Assembly: GCA_905221605.1 (NCBI GenBank)
Contig: CAJNDS010002139.1
Coordinates: 248,001 to 312,000 of the forward strand
Source: Symbiodinium natans
Taxonomy: Eukaryota; Sar; Dinophyceae; Suessiales; Symbiodiniaceae
Direction: 5' to 3'
Length of the DNA: 64,000 nucleotides
How positions within the stretch are numbered: position 1 is the stretch's first letter; each line of letters opens with the position of its first letter. The position numbers were made by a program, and so were the translations under genes. Shown here one piece after another: positions 1 through 12,304 of this stretch. Under the pieces are notes generated by a model. That model did no database searches and had not been told where the DNA came from. It was given only the letters and a program-made list of their open reading frames with translations.

Positions 1-65
1 GATGAAGAGCTCGAGAAAATGCTCGAGAAACAATATGGCAATTGCTGAAGTCAAGGCAGCAGCAG
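1..65. repeat. 65-bp direct repeat, copy 1
   Basis: The first 65 bases of the window are identical to 2705-2769. The repeat contains two CTCGAG sites six bases apart and ends in a short CAG run that is longer here than in the second copy. The second copy lies just upstream of the CCCH zinc-finger gene start, so this may be the edge of another tandem unit of about 2.7 kb lying mostly outside the window. Confidence 0.9.
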
Positions 66-2003
66 CAGCAGCAGCAACCGGCGTGTGCCCTAGTCTTCCG
101 CGCCAGTCTAGCCCCGTCAGATCCTGTCCGCTAAGCGCATTGCTGGAATATAAGCCTTTCGTGGTCTTTCGTGTGTCTACGTGTTTCTCAGGCGGGCATT
201 GCCCTTTTCCCAGTCTTTTCCCAGTCTTCAACTTGCTGACAAGCAAAATTCTCACCTTTGCCTTCATCTGGCTGACACCCGCATCCGCACTGACACACTT
301 TTCTGCAGGTCTGCAGGGTAGTTTTGGGTCTGCGAAGAGAGAGAGACACACGATTTGGTCTCCATCTGTCCGGACGAAGCCGGGCCCTGAACTCTCCACA
401 GCGTGCACACCCAAAGCTTAGAGGAGTCCAGCGAATCGATCCAAGCCCCAGCTAGGAATCTGTCGGAATCTGTGTGCAGCTGAGTGTGGGGCCCGCGCTT
501 CGGCCCGAGACATTTCAAGACTGCGCAGAGCGCGCCCACGCCCGCAATCAAAGCCCACGTCAAACATGCATCGTCCTGAAAGCACCCCTCTAAAGCACTA
601 TAAAGAAGCCCATCCTCAACTGCAGCCTCAGGGATTGCCACTCGGCTCGACTGCGGACGTGCACTTCGCTCAGCGCGGGCTTGGATTTCGGAGCTTTGAA
701 GCTCGGGGAGTTTTAGGGCTCTGTGCAAGGGGCTTGTAGGGGGTTTAGGACATTTACGGATTTAAGGCTGCGCCTTTTTGCCTTTAACCTGTAGTTTCAG
801 GGTATCTCAGGATGGCAGGGTTTCCCCAAATTCAAGAACTCGCCCGACGCTGAAGCGGTGTCAGCTCAAAACAGCAGAACAATGAGGACTGCGTCCGCCC
901 CATTTCCGAAAAGACTCTTAGAATCCATGCTCTACCGAAGTTCATGGATCGAAGCTCCAGAAGCGGAGTCCTCAAGAAGCAAGCCTGGTACTGGCAGACC
1001 AGCAGGCTCCTTTCCCGAATTCAACAGTGGTTCCACGGTGAGACTCTAACGGAAGCCTTATATGCCCCTTGGTAAAAAAAAAAACAACCACGCCTTGCTG
1101 TCTCCAACCTGTCAGGGAGAGGAGCCTTCCCATGAACACATCCAGGTCCGGTGACTGTTCTTAGGCGAAGGTTCTTTTTCAACGGCCACAATGACAACCA
1201 TGGAGGCTTCGTTCAGATCTGGATGCGGATGGGTCAGCTCTCCCTTATGCAACGGTCCACTTCAAGTGCAAAGATACGACAAGTCAGGAGGTCGTGCTAC
1301 TCCCCTGAGGGTCGGTTCGGGTTGTGCGGTCAGCACCCGAAGTGGCGTTGTGACAGATGCAACGCTGCCGCAAGTTTTGGGGATGGCAACGAGCAAGATG
1401 TCCGGCATGTGACTTCCAAGCGCCCGAGACGTCGGACTGCAAGGCTGAGGAGTTTTAGGAGTAAGGAGGTGTGCCTCCTCAATTTGGGCAAGCCGATGTA
1501 GGTTTTTTTTTTGGGATTGAGGGCTTTGTCGGCCAGGTTACTGGCATTGGTGGCTCTCAGACCTCACGACAATGCCCGTCTTACTGACCTGCGGTGTTCG
1601 TCGGCTGTTCTGGGGAGCGCGCATGCTTCAGCAACTCTGTCAGTGACAGAGCGCCTTGGAAAACTGCTAGACCGCTCTGCCAATGCTCGCAGCCAGGAGG
1701 CGACGCCAACCTGGCCACGAGCAAGAACGCCGTTTGCAAAAAATCGTGGGCCATGCCACGTGAAGAAAACGTCTCTGCACCGCTGGCTTTGGAGACAATG
1801 AAAGAAGCCCGGAAAGGGTGCACCAACATTGTCAACATGCATATCAACTGTGTGTAAAGAAACGCTGCTGTGCAGAGAGCCTGGGTGCTGCATGCTGGCC
1901 GCCCAACGTCTCAGCATGTCTGCTTAAACAGCAGCATCGAGTGGGCCTCATCTCAATGCGCAGACCCTTAAAAACTGCCACCCTCACGACTGGACCTCCG
2001 GCC
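66..2003. other. no gene recognised
   Basis: About 1.9 kb between the first 65-bp repeat and the zinc-finger gene. Open frames exist on both strands but none shows a recognisable domain or convincing exon with splice sites. Short A and T runs occur near 1073-1084 and 1503-1511. This is the 3' flank of the zinc-finger gene. Confidence 0.5.
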
Positions 2004-2654
2004 TCACTTGAAGCGTGGCACTGGCCCAGGTAGCAGGATGCGAGCGCGATCTTCGTCGGGGATCTCGGCATGAGCTGCGAGCACATGGCCTTCGAGGCAT
2101 GCCAGGATGAAGGCACGCGCGAAGGAGTTGTTCTTGGCCATCTGCTGAAGCTCGTCCTGAAGCTCGTCCTGCTGTGCCTGCATGTCCTCTTGGTTTGCTA
2201 TCAGCCCCAGCACCTGGGCCTTCAGCTTGTCACGCGTCTGCTTCCGCGCACGCTTTGCCGGACCATCCTTCTTCGCAGGGTGGACGTGGCAAAATCGGCA
2301 GCCCACACCGTGCAAGCAGCCCATGGAGCTCGCAAAGAACACACAAGGATTGCAATCATGGCAATCGCCTTCTTGCTCGCTCTGGCTCACAGCTTCCGCC
2401 AGAAGCTTCTCCGCGACGGGCTCTACCTTAGGCTGAGCCTCCATGTCGACAACTCCATCCATAGGCTCCCGAAGGAATGCGTCAGCACCGGTGCAAGGCC
2501 AGGAGGACAACCTGCTCCACCCCGCGGCCATGAGCTGCAGGTCCTCCTCTGAAATCACGCGGAGAAAGGTGTTCTGCTGGACGATGTGCTGAGCTCGCTG
2601 AGCTCGCTGAGCCTCTTGAGAGAACGATGTCTCAGGCATGGCACTCGAGAGCAA
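2004..2654 (-). CDS. CCCH-type zinc-finger protein, intronless, 216 aa
   Basis: A single uninterrupted frame of 216 residues. A CCCH zinc finger is visible around residues 101-122, with spacing C-x8-C-x5-C-x3-H and core residues CLHGVGCRFCH, preceded by a second Cys pair (CHDCNPC). After it come a basic stretch (KKDGPAKRARKQTRDK) and a Gln/Glu-rich predicted coiled coil (QEDMQAQQDELQDELQQM). CCCH fingers of this spacing bind RNA, so a role in RNA processing or turnover is likely by family. Proteins with a lone CCCH finger followed by basic residues are common in dinoflagellates. The start is the first Met of the frame; SEEDLQLM-like acidic residues follow. Having no intron, unlike the other genes here, suggests a retrocopied origin. 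No spliced-leader relic was seen upstream. Confidence 0.8.
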   Translation of the reverse strand: MLSSAMPETSFSQEAQRAQRAQHIVQQNTFLRVISEEDLQLMAAGWSRLSSWPCTGADAFLREPMDGVVDMEAQPKVEPVAEKLLAEAVSQSEQEGDCHDCNPCVFFASSMGCLHGVGCRFCHVHPAKKDGPAKRARKQTRDKLKAQVLGLIANQEDMQAQQDELQDELQQMAKNNSFARAFILACLEGHVLAAHAEIPDEDRARILLPGPVPRFK

Positions 2655-2704
2655 GGTGGCTGGAAGAAACGATTGAAAGCAACTCTTCTGTTGCAGGCTC
2701 TCGC

Positions 2705-2769
2705 GATGAAGAGCTCGAGAAAATGCTCGAGAAACAATATGGCAATTGCTGAAGTCAAGGCAGCAGCAG
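2705..2769. repeat. 65-bp direct repeat, copy 2
   Basis: Identical to bases 1-65. It lies about 50 bases upstream (in the minus sense) of the CCCH zinc-finger start at 2654. Confidence 0.9.
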
Positions 2770-5700
2770 GCGCGTGACCGATAGTCACACAGCTCCCTCC
2801 CCTGGACTTGCCTTCACGGCACACTCCAATACTAAAACACGTGCCAATCCCGAATCACTGCTGAGCATGTCCGAAAAAAGCCTGATCCGCAAGTACTCGA
2901 CGCAGCCCCTTGTCCCTCTTTCTGAATAAAGTTTTGCTCGGTCGTCTCTAGGTGGCCTTGAGAAGCCAGCGCCTCCCGTTTTTATTGCACTCGCGTGCTT
3001 CTGTGTCTGTCTCCGCCCGGATGGAGGAAGCTGAATCCGCGAGAACTGGACCACCATCACCTCTTGTGTAGAGCAACATGGGCCATGTACGGGGCATCTA
3101 TAAGAGAGCCAACAAACCCGGCACACCCTGCCAAGACGAGATATCTAATCCAAACTAATCCAAACGAGGAAAACCGATGACGCGAGATAACTGTCACCCC
3201 TGGAGACCCACACATCCCAGTGGTGTCGAGCTCACTTAGCAGACTTAGCCACTGCAGGGCAGATCCAGAAGCAAATTTTCTCCGGGCCAGATAGGAATCA
3301 AGGAGAAATCTGGGAAATCGTGAGCTCCACTTACCTTGGCCACTTCCATGAGGAAATGGTGCCCTCTCTTCGAGCTTCACGTTAAAAGCGACATGAAGAG
3401 CTTTGCAGTCACTGTCCGGACACCCCCCTCGCAACCCTACAAGCGAAGTCCGAAAACTTCTGGTGCAACTTCGGGTGGATCAAGGATCATGTGCAAATTC
3501 GGGAGGGTGGATTGTGGCGGTGACTGACTCGACCCCGAAACACTCACCAGACCTTGGGGGGGGGGCCTGCCAAGAAGAAGCCATCTCCAGTGCCCCCTCA
3601 ACAAGATCTCGTCCATTTCAGAGATCTTCAGGATTGAAATCCGAATGCACCATTTTGGAGGTTGGATTGACTGGTTCAGCGAAGTTTGGGGATTGGAGCT
3701 CTAGACGACTGCAAAGCTCAGATGGCCAACTCTCTGAGTGGCCTGGGGTGCCGCAATGTTTCTCGCGGGCCTCCCACTGTGAAACGTTCCCAGGGGCTTG
3801 CGGCCCCCAGCTCCCTCAGAGGCTTAGGGCGCAGACGGGTGTAGGGTGATGCAAAGCTTTGGACATGCCGAAACCCGATTCTCGAGAAAGGCAAGACCTG
3901 CACGAAGCCAAGCAGAAGATCCCAACAAGATAACAGATGTGCTGAAATTGTAGCCAGGGCTTGCACCTAGGCGCAGACCTTGCACAAGCTGAACTCCAAA
4001 ACCCTAAACCCCAAACCCCCTGAACTACTGATGGTGTTGGGCCGTTTGAAAGCAGTGTCCTAGAGCTACTGCAACGCCTTTGGAAGGAGGATTCTTGGAA
4101 CCTTTGGACACCCTTCACGTTGGCGCGGCAGGCTCGCCATCCCTGGCCAGAGCAGCTTCTGCTCTTCTGGCTTCGGGGAACGTCGAGCTTACTAAGGCTT
4201 ACTGAGGCTTACTGGGGCTTACTGGGGCTTACTGGGGCTTTCTGGGGCTTACTGGTTCCCAACTCTTTCGGCGGCTTTGCAGAGGTTTGGGGAGTTTGGG
4301 CTGCTTCCGAGCGGAGACCAGAAGCACCAGGTAATACTACAGTAGCTTGAACTGCCCCACAAGCATCCTCTATTTCTGCACTCTGAACAGCGCATGCCAA
4401 TCGCTTCAATGCCAAGGTGCAGAAAGAACTGCACCGGACAACCAAATCCGACGAAAACCCTTCCAATCCCGATTTGGGCTGCAACGGCAACAGCATCAGG
4501 AAACACGACCAGAGCCCAGCCACCAACAGCCTTTCACAGCCTTCCGTTGAATACCGTGACCACACCTTTGATCCCCGGCTCTTGGGAGACCTCTTCGGTG
4601 GTGGGGCGACCAGCGGCCTCGCGGCATCAGGATTCCAAAGTTTCAGGATAAGGGAGGAGGCTTCCTAACCAGGCTTCCCCCGAATCAATGATGCCAGCCG
4701 GTGTGGGCTTCTACGCCGACAAATGAAACTTAGCCGCCTCTGGTCTTCCAACAATACGCGTGAACGCTCTGGGAACTACAGTTCCTGACCGGCTATCACT
4801 GAAGCAGGACCTATGAAAACCGCTGGACTCAAATGTCTGCTAAACTCCTCTTAGGCTGCACTGACTTGAAGCCTCTTGCAGCTGCTGGTGAGCTCGCCAT
4901 ACTTCACTGCAAAGATCTCGTAGTCCTGGACGAGCTACAGCTGATCCCGCGTGACTATGAATCGTCTCCAGTCATGTGCAATCTGTTTCGTTCATGATTC
5001 ATGACTGCCTGCAAAACCGGCGAGGGGATTTCGGAGAGGTATGGAGAGGTCAACTATTCACGGCTCAGCGCTGACTTTCCACAACCCGCACAAAAACAAC
5101 GGGTCGAAGTTCGCTGCCATGCCTCCACCGAGCGAGGGAGGTCCAGGGTCTGGTAGGGCACCTCCGCGAGCGCGGAATCAACGGGGGCTTCATGTGCAAG
5201 GGGTGTTACACGTTAATCGGATTTGGGTGGTTCAAGGCGGAAGCTTCCCATGAAACCATCTTCCCGGCTGCGCCATGAGAACTCAAGTGATAATCTCCTC
5301 AAGCCTCTCAGATTTCTCTACCTGCTGCGGCTTGAGCGAGGGCATCAACCTTCTGAGCTCAAGCACGATACGATTCGCCTTCGGAGTGAACCCCGAACTT
5401 CCAAAATCTGGCTCGCAATGGATATTGCCTGACTGCCAACTGAGTGCAAGCCCCCCATTGAGTCTTTTCCGACACCAGAGACCTCTGCGAATGCCCTCAG
5501 ATTCCGGCTGAAAACCCTCCGAACAACACGTTCTGGCCTGTGGCACTGGCGGCGGCTCGTAGCCCATCCTGCCGTGGCACACTCTTCGAACCCCAGCACC
5601 TTGAACACAACAACCAATTGACTTCGTCAGCTCGCTTCAAAGTCGGATTGCAGCCAGAGCGAAGAGGTCTGTAGCGCCACACAGGAACGGTCAAGAACGC

Positions 5701-6340
5701 ATGAAGCCTAGAAATAGCAACGTCGCCCGGTCCCACAGCACCCCTCGATGCGTGGCACAACGAAACTAAGTCGAAACAGCCTGAAGCACTCTGAAGCACA
5801 GCTCCCGACTTGCAACCTGCTGTGGGGCGCAACGTAAACCAGAAAGGAATGTTACGGAATCCAAGTAAAAAAAGAAAATGAACCAGAGGGGAACGAAACT
5901 ACAACCCAGGCAATCGTAACGGAAACCATGGAACCCATGGAACGCATAACGGCAACCATGCTCCGTGATCCTACAAAGCTTCCATAAGCCCTTGTCAGCT
6001 TCGGAAATTCTGTCTTAGAATTATGCCTCTCAATTGTATCTTAGGGTTCTTAACAAATAAACGAAAACGGTCAATGACATATATTAAACATAGAATTCGC
6101 CTCGGCCTTCGGCCGACTGGGTGTCTCGGACAAGCAAGACTTGAAATGCGGGAAGCCTGGGGACCTCTTGGGGCCCCCCTAGGCCTCTCTGGAACCGCGG
6201 CATCTGTCTTACTGCTTGCTTGTTTTCCTCGCAGCTCCCGCCACCCTACCCAAAAAAACCTGCTGTCGCTGAACAAGGTTTGAGGGCTCCTCCAGCAAGC
6301 CTATACGTCCCCTTACGCAGCGGGTTCAAGGTTTCGTGGG
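2770..6340. other. no gene recognised; possible isolated exon near 3340-3430
   Basis: No family could be recognised. One minus-strand frame around 3340-3430 (residues DCKALHVAFNVKLEERAPF) ends at a textbook GTAAGT donor and could be an exon. Telomere-like words (CCCTAAACCCC) occur near 4000-4015. The rest appears to be spacer or intron sequence. Confidence 0.4.
4190..4257. repeat. 10-11 bp minisatellite, unit GGCTTACTGG
   Basis: About six imperfect copies of a unit close to GGCTTACTGGG in tandem. It resembles other ~10-bp arrays found inside introns of recognisable genes further along the window. Confidence 0.8.
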
Positions 6341-6921
6341 TGTTACACTTTACAAAAGCACCTCCTAAAGGTAAGTATACCTGAAAGCGCTGACTTAAAA
6401 CGCTCTAACTTGAAAAATTCTATCTGAAAACTCGATCTTACGGTTCTATCTGAATATGAGATCCAGTACATTACTTACCTTAAGTTTCCATCTCAATCAT
6501 GTCTTCAAACTTCATCTCCATGCGCTATCTCGAAACTTAGCTCTTGAAGTTCCACTTTAAGAATCGGCTTCAAAGCAGTCTAATTTTCGAACAACTCGTA
6601 ATGTGTGCGCATTCCGTCCTATAGCTCTATCTCACAGTCATATCTTTAGATTCCCTCTTAAAACTCTGTCTAGCTTAGTCATAGTCTGCCCTCATACAAC
6701 TCTATCGTACCAGTAGCATTTTGCCTTGCCAAACTCTGCCTTAAAACTACATTGAACGTCTATCTTTACAATGCAATATGTCCTAGAATTGGACCTTGGA
6801 CTGTTCTCGCTCTGTCTTGAACTGCTGTCTTCAAGCTATGACTTAAACTTATTCGGTTAAAGCCCGTCTGAATTTCCATCTAAGAAGCTAGATAGAAGTC
6901 GATCTTGAAATTGTATAAAAG
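6341..6921. repeat. degenerate ATCTTNAAACTC array, left block
   Basis: A run of loosely repeated words such as CTATCTTGAAACTC, TCCATCTC and CGATCTTA spaced roughly 15-20 bases apart. The same word family resumes at 7590-8150, after the foldback at 6922-7566, so the two blocks look like one old array split by an insertion. Confidence 0.6.
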
Positions 6922-7566
6922 CAGACACTCAGACACACAGACACTCAGACACTCAGACACTCAGACACTCAGACACTCAGACACTCAGACAGTCAGATGA
7001 TCAGACAGACAGACAATCAGACAGTCAGCCATTTTCTCTTGGAGGAGACTTGGGTGCTCACGGGTCTCGTGCCCAAGTAAGTACAATAGAAAAGTGACTT
7101 TCCGCTGAAGTTGGGCAGTCATAGTGGCAATAGACTGAGTACTAACGGGTCTCCCACCCAACTCCAGTATCTGACTGTCTGACTGTCTGCCGTCTGTGAC
7201 ACCCAACAAACTGAAAAGTGTCTGACTGTCTGACTGTCTGACTGTCTGCTTTTCAGTTTGTTGGGTGTCACAGGCGGCAGACAGTCAGACAGTCAGATAC
7301 TGGAGTTGGGTGGGAGACCCGTTTGTGGTCTATTGCCACTATGGCTGCCCAACTTCAGCGGAAATTCACTTTTCTACTGTACTTGGGTACGAGACCCGTG
7401 AGCACCCAAATCTGGCTGACTGTCTGACTGTCTGTCTGACTGTCTGCCCCTGTCTGATTGTCTGATTGTCTGATCATCTGACTGTCTGACTGTCTGACTG
7501 TCTGAGTGTCTGAGTGTCTGAGTGTCTGAGTGTCTGAGTGTCTGAGTGTCTGAGTGTCTGAGTGTC
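6922..7566. repeat. large imperfect inverted repeat (foldback element)
   Basis: Two arms of about 300 bp pair with each other around a loop at 7219-7248. The perfect inner stem is 7196-7218 (GTGACACCCAACAAACTG and onward) with 7249-7271. Matching outer segments include TTGGGCAGTCATAGTGGCAA on the left and its near-complement around 7330-7355. The arm ends are runs of the octamer CAGACACT (left, 6924-6990) and AGTGTCTG (right, 7500-7566). No open frame of interest lies inside. It could be a foldback transposon or a palindromic duplication. Confidence 0.85.
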
Positions 7567-8150
7567 GGAAACGACCCCCCTCCGCGCCCTCAATCTATCC
7601 TCAAACTAAATCTTCAGCTTATATCTAAAGACCTTGCAACCCTATTCTGGCGCCCTTTCTTAAAAATTGGTCTGTTATTGCAATCGATCTTAAACTGCCA
7701 TCTGAAAAGATGTGCCTGAAAATTGTGCTTCCAACATGTCTTTTCAAGGTTCATCTTAAACCTAAATCTTGAAACTCGATCTTTTCTAGCTCTACAATGC
7801 AGCGCCATACAGAAAGAGATCTTCAAACTGTGTGTTAAGAGTTTTTCTTGCAGTTCTATCTTGAAGCTTCACCTCGAAAAAAGTCTTAAAGCTCTGTCTA
7901 AACTATAGCTTGAAATTATGTCTGACCATTTGGTCTGCCAATCAAGGCTTAACAATATCTCCTAAAACTGTGGTCTGTCTCGAAAACCTATCTCGGCAAT
8001 ATGTCTCAAATCCAATCTGGAAGGATGTCTTGTCTTCTAGGAACTCCATCTGAAACCTTGTTCTGAAAATTGTGTCTTACAATTGCGTCTTCAAGTTTTA
8101 TCTTCAGACTCGATCTTCAAATTCTATCTTACATTCATACCTTCGTGAAC
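7567..8150. repeat. degenerate ATCTTNAAACTC array, right block
   Basis: Continuation of the word family described at 6341-6921 (CTATCTTGAAGC, CGATCTTTTC, TCTATCTTAC). No coding potential was recognised. Confidence 0.55.
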
Positions 8151-8218
8151 CTCTGCCACCTCGACAGAATCGGCCTCGGGAGGAGGCCATGCTGGCGCTT
8201 GGCACCTGACAGGCGGTT

Positions 8219-8369
8219 GGGGGGGGGGGGGGGGGGGGGGGGGGGCGGGGGCGCGGGTGGGGGGGGGGGGGGCGGGGGTGAGGGCGGGCGGGGGGGGGGG
8301 GGGGGGGCGGGGGGGTGGGGGGGGGGGGGGGGGGGCGGGGGCGGGGGAGGGGGGGGGGCGGGGGGGGGA
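8219..8369 (+). repeat. poly-G / G-rich tract
   Basis: About 150 bases of almost pure G with scattered C, T and A. The sequence could form G-quadruplexes. Its exact length is doubtful because long homopolymers are prone to sequencing and assembly error. Confidence 0.85.
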
Positions 8370-8480
8370 TGGTCGTCATAGTGAGTTAGGACTCCAGGGC
8401 GGAAGGGCTGATTGAATGGTCGTCATAGTGAGTTAGGACTCAAGGACTCTAGGGAATATCATGCTAGCATGACGACCATG
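8369..8480. repeat. 26-bp direct repeat with inverted partner
   Basis: The words ATGGTCGTCATAGTGAGTTA and GGACTC appear at 8369-8394 and again at 8416-8441. An inverted fragment (CATGACGACCAT) follows at 8467-8478. It lies directly downstream of the G tract. Confidence 0.8.
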
Positions 8481-10140
8481 GCAGGGGTGGACTGCCCGAT
8501 GGGAAATCCAATAGTTGGCAAGCCCCTCCGCAGGGCGGTCCTATGCTGGGGGTGAGTCCAGAAGCTTCAGAAGCTTTATCAACTGGCTCGCTGATTTGAC
8601 GCATCTGCTGATGCAGGGGCGAACATGACGAACGTCAGTAAGGATCCTTGCTAGCACGTGGCCCCCTGAAGCTCCAGATACTTGCCAGAGTTTGCTGTTA
8701 GAAGCTTTGCTGTTAGAAGCCATGACAAGCTTCAAGCCAAGCTCAAGATTGTACTGAAGCTGAAAGCCATGGAACACCCTACATGCTCAAACCCTCCAAA
8801 GCACAAGAGCAAAGCAAGCCGCTCCTCAACTCCTCTCCAATTCTAAGGCCCTGGCTGCCTTGCGGCCGTGGCCGCCGGTTCTCGAGCGGCGGGAGGCTCC
8901 GCAAGCGCGGTGACTAGGCTGCGAGTCAGGGTGTGTGTGGGTGTGTGTGCGCGCGCGGAGCACTGAGGGGTTCAGTAGGTTTACACCGTATTACACTGGG
9001 GCTCTGCCCCGCTGACGTCTTTTCGACATTCCCAGTGAGTGATCCATGGCCGAACGATGACCTTTGAAAGCTTACAGGGTGTTGGACTGTGTTGCGCCGA
9101 AGTTGATTCTTCAAGCGGCTTCTTCATCTGAACACGTCATGTATGACGATATACAGAAAATGCCGACAGTCTTACTTCAGAAAATGCTGAAGCCCTTCCC
9201 GCGTACACGCGCTTGCGTGGCATCCATGTGTTGTTGTTTAAACCAGTGTGTCATGCCCATCTACCCATCAAGCCTACAGAACTTGTCTTCAAACACAAAA
9301 ACCCTATTCAGGGGAGATGGGCTACGTCACAATCACAGCTCTTGCACTCCTAAACCATGCCGTACTCTACGAAGCCAGGCTCTTGACATGCCAGTCCTTT
9401 CCGAGCTTAGGGATGCAAATGGTCACTGCTTGCCCTCTACCGCCACATCGATAGTGAAATTCAAACTTTCTTTTCGTCTCTGCAAACGCAGAATCCAGAA
9501 GTGCTGAAGCAACCCAAGGCGGTGGCCGGCCGCTCTGCGAAGGTTGGTAGTTCCTCCGGGGGAGGCAGACCTCAGTGCTCCATCAAGGTATTTGGGCTTT
9601 GGGGTTGACGGAACATTTGAGAAGATTTGAGAGATGATCCCTCAAAGTCCCCTTCAAGTTTTTGAGGCCCCCCGACCCTGGCGCGGCCCACGGGCAGAGT
9701 AGCAGCTGGGAGCCTTCCCACTCAGCAGTTTCATTCTGAACTGCTGGGTTCAGGCTCGATGCCTCTGAGACATTTGCAAGTTTAGGGCCGTCGAGCTGTC
9801 GAGACTTAAGAACTCGTTTGGGTTTCGGGATGTTTCGGGCTTACATCGCCAGTTGCCCCTTCGAAGCCTCATGCGGCAGCGCTTTTCGCCACGTGCCTGC
9901 AGAAACTGCTGGGGTTCTCTAGCAACATCTTGCAATTGGGATTTGAAGCTTGGGGAACGTAGGGCCTGTTAAGAAAAGGTTGCGAGTGAATGCAGGGGGT
10001 GGGCAGGGGGGGGAATCGCGTGAATCAAGCTAAGAATTTAGCTCTCAAATCTACTCCGAGGCCTGCAGGATGTTGAGAGGGCATCGGCAATCGCTTTGCG
10101 ATTGAACTGCCACTGACCCCTCTCTAAAGCTCAAGGCGGA
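8481..10140. other. no gene recognised
   Basis: No domain or convincing exon was seen on either strand. A short alternating GT/GC tract occurs near 8930-8960. This may be spacer. Confidence 0.4.
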
Positions 10141-10369
10141 GGTGTTTTTTTTTTCCTAACGTTGGCCCTGGCTGGTTGGCCTTGCTAACGTTGGCCCTGC
10201 CATTCCTGGCTTTAACTGCTATGAAATGCAGCATTTCTGGTTGCTTGTAAGCCCAAAACGCTTAAAAACACAGCGTTTCTGGGTATTCCAAAGCTTGGAA
10301 TGCTGTAGGTTACAGCTTTTGTGACTTTTTGTAGAATTGCTGAAAAATGCAGCATTTCTGTGTTCTTCT

Positions 10370-11530
10370 CGTATTGTAGTTGGTGTATATTCTAGTGTAT
10401 TCTTGCATATTATTCAATATTCTTGAATATTGTTGAATATTCTTGAATATTCTTGAGTCTTCAAGAATATTATTGAGAATTATTGAATACTATTGAACAT
10501 CATTGAATATTCTTGAATACTATTAATCATATTGAATATTATTGAATAATATTCTGTATTATTGTGCATTTTGTGTGTTTTTGTATCTTATTGTTTACTG
10601 TTGTAGATTGTTGTTTCTGCTGGTATCTTTTTGCACATATTTGAGCAATGAATACTACTTATTCTTGTATATTCTGGTCCAGTATTGTTTAGCAATCTAC
10701 TGCTTTACATACTGTAAACGATTGTAAAGTACTGTAAATTATTCCATATTATTGTAGACTATTGTATACTCTGGTCTATTCTTGTTTAGTAATCTATGTT
10801 TTTTGATATAACTGTGTATAGCTGTAAATTATCGTATTCGATTGTCAGAAAATACTGTATCTTCTTATATATTATTGTATGTTGTTGTATGCTATTGTAT
10901 GTTATTGTATATTATTGTATATTATTGTATATTATTGCATATTTTTGTATATTCTTGTATATTATTGTATATTATTGCATACTATTGTATATTCTTGTAA
11001 ATTAGTGTATATTATTGTGTATTCTGGCATTCTTGAACATCAGTGTATTGTCTTATATTATCTTGCATTTTTATTTATTATAAATTGCATATTGTTGTAT
11101 ATTATTGTATATTATTGTCTATGTTTAATATTCTTGTATATTACTGCATATTATTGTATTTTTCGAAAATTGTCTTTTATGATACATTACTCTATATGAT
11201 TCTATATTATTGTACATTATTCAATATTTTTTGCATATGACTGTGCATTATTGCATGTTTTTGTAGGTTACTTCATATTATTGTGCATTATTGTATATTA
11301 TTGGTATATTATTGTAGGCTATTGTATATTATGGTATATTATTGGATATTGCTGTATATTATTGTATGTTTTTGTATATTGTGTTTTTTTCTATTGAGTT
11401 ATTGTAAATTACTGGAGATTATTGTAAGTCCTTCTTTTTTAGGTAAAAATATATTCTTGTCTCTACTTGCATTTTGTTGTATATAGTTGTGTATTATTGT
11501 ATCTTTTTGTATCTTATTGTGTCGTAATGT
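10370..11530. repeat. AT-rich satellite, unit TATTATTGTATAT
   Basis: About 1.1 kb of variations on TTGTATATTATTGTATAT with a period near 15 bases and embedded variants (TTCTTGTATA). Frames through it are low-complexity Tyr/Ile/Leu runs and are not genes. Confidence 0.85.
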
Positions 11531-11540
11531 AGATTTTGCG

Positions 11541-11721
11541 AACAATGCTGGCATCATGGGTTTGGAAGGGATTCATGTGCTTTGAAGCAAGCTTGCCCGG
11601 CTTAAAAAAAAAAACAGCGGGGGGGTTGGGGGGGGCGCAGCCCCCCCCCCATTTGTAAACACAATGCTCGCATCATGGGTTTGGAAGGGTTCCATACACT
11701 TTGAAGCAAGCTTGCCCGGCT
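11541..11721. repeat. 62-bp direct repeat, two copies
   Basis: The words CATCATGGGTTTGGAAGGG and TTTGAAGCAAGCTTGCCCGG occur at about 11541-11602 and again at 11660-11721. Between them are an A run and opposed G and C runs (11620-11651). The first copy is followed by a poly-A run, the pattern expected of a small retroposed fragment. Confidence 0.8.
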
Positions 11722-11774
11722 CCAAAAGAACAATATAAATATGTGTTGTGTACTATGAATTGGACTATATGACT

Positions 11775-12235
11775 TTTTATATATATATATATACACATAC
11801 ATGCATGCATATGCTGTAATATATTTTTTCATATTGTATGATATTCTACGATATTATATTATATAAAATTGTATTATGTTATCTTATCTTATAATATACT
11901 ATATGTTTTATATTATATACTATATATTATATATTATATATTATATATGAGATATATATTATATTACATTACATTATATTATATTATATTATATTTTTTA
12001 TATATTATACTACACTATATTGGTATATACCATATATTATACTACATTATATTTTATATTATACTATTTTATATTATATGATACTAGATTATATATTATA
12101 TTATACTATATTCTATTATATTATATTATGAAATTATAATATATTATATATTTATATATTATATATTAATATATTACATTATACTATGTTTATATAGACA
12201 TACATCTGTATATATATGTACATCTAAATTCTTAT
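11775..12235. repeat. TA-rich low-complexity sequence
   Basis: Dense TATAT, TTATATTATA and similar words with no coding content. It could be prone to strand opening. Confidence 0.8.
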
Positions 12236-12304
12236 GCTGTACTACATAGTAACTATACCATTATCATGATGTCCAAAACAAGTATATCAATAAAAACAAG
12301 AAAA

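Noticed and set aside
8070-8381. Poly-Gly and poly-Pro open frames on both strands
   Set aside because: They are translations of the G-rich tract and have no non-repetitive protein content.
10542-11486. Several 60-106 codon frames rich in Tyr, Ile and Leu
   Set aside because: They are readings of the TATTATTG satellite in all frames.
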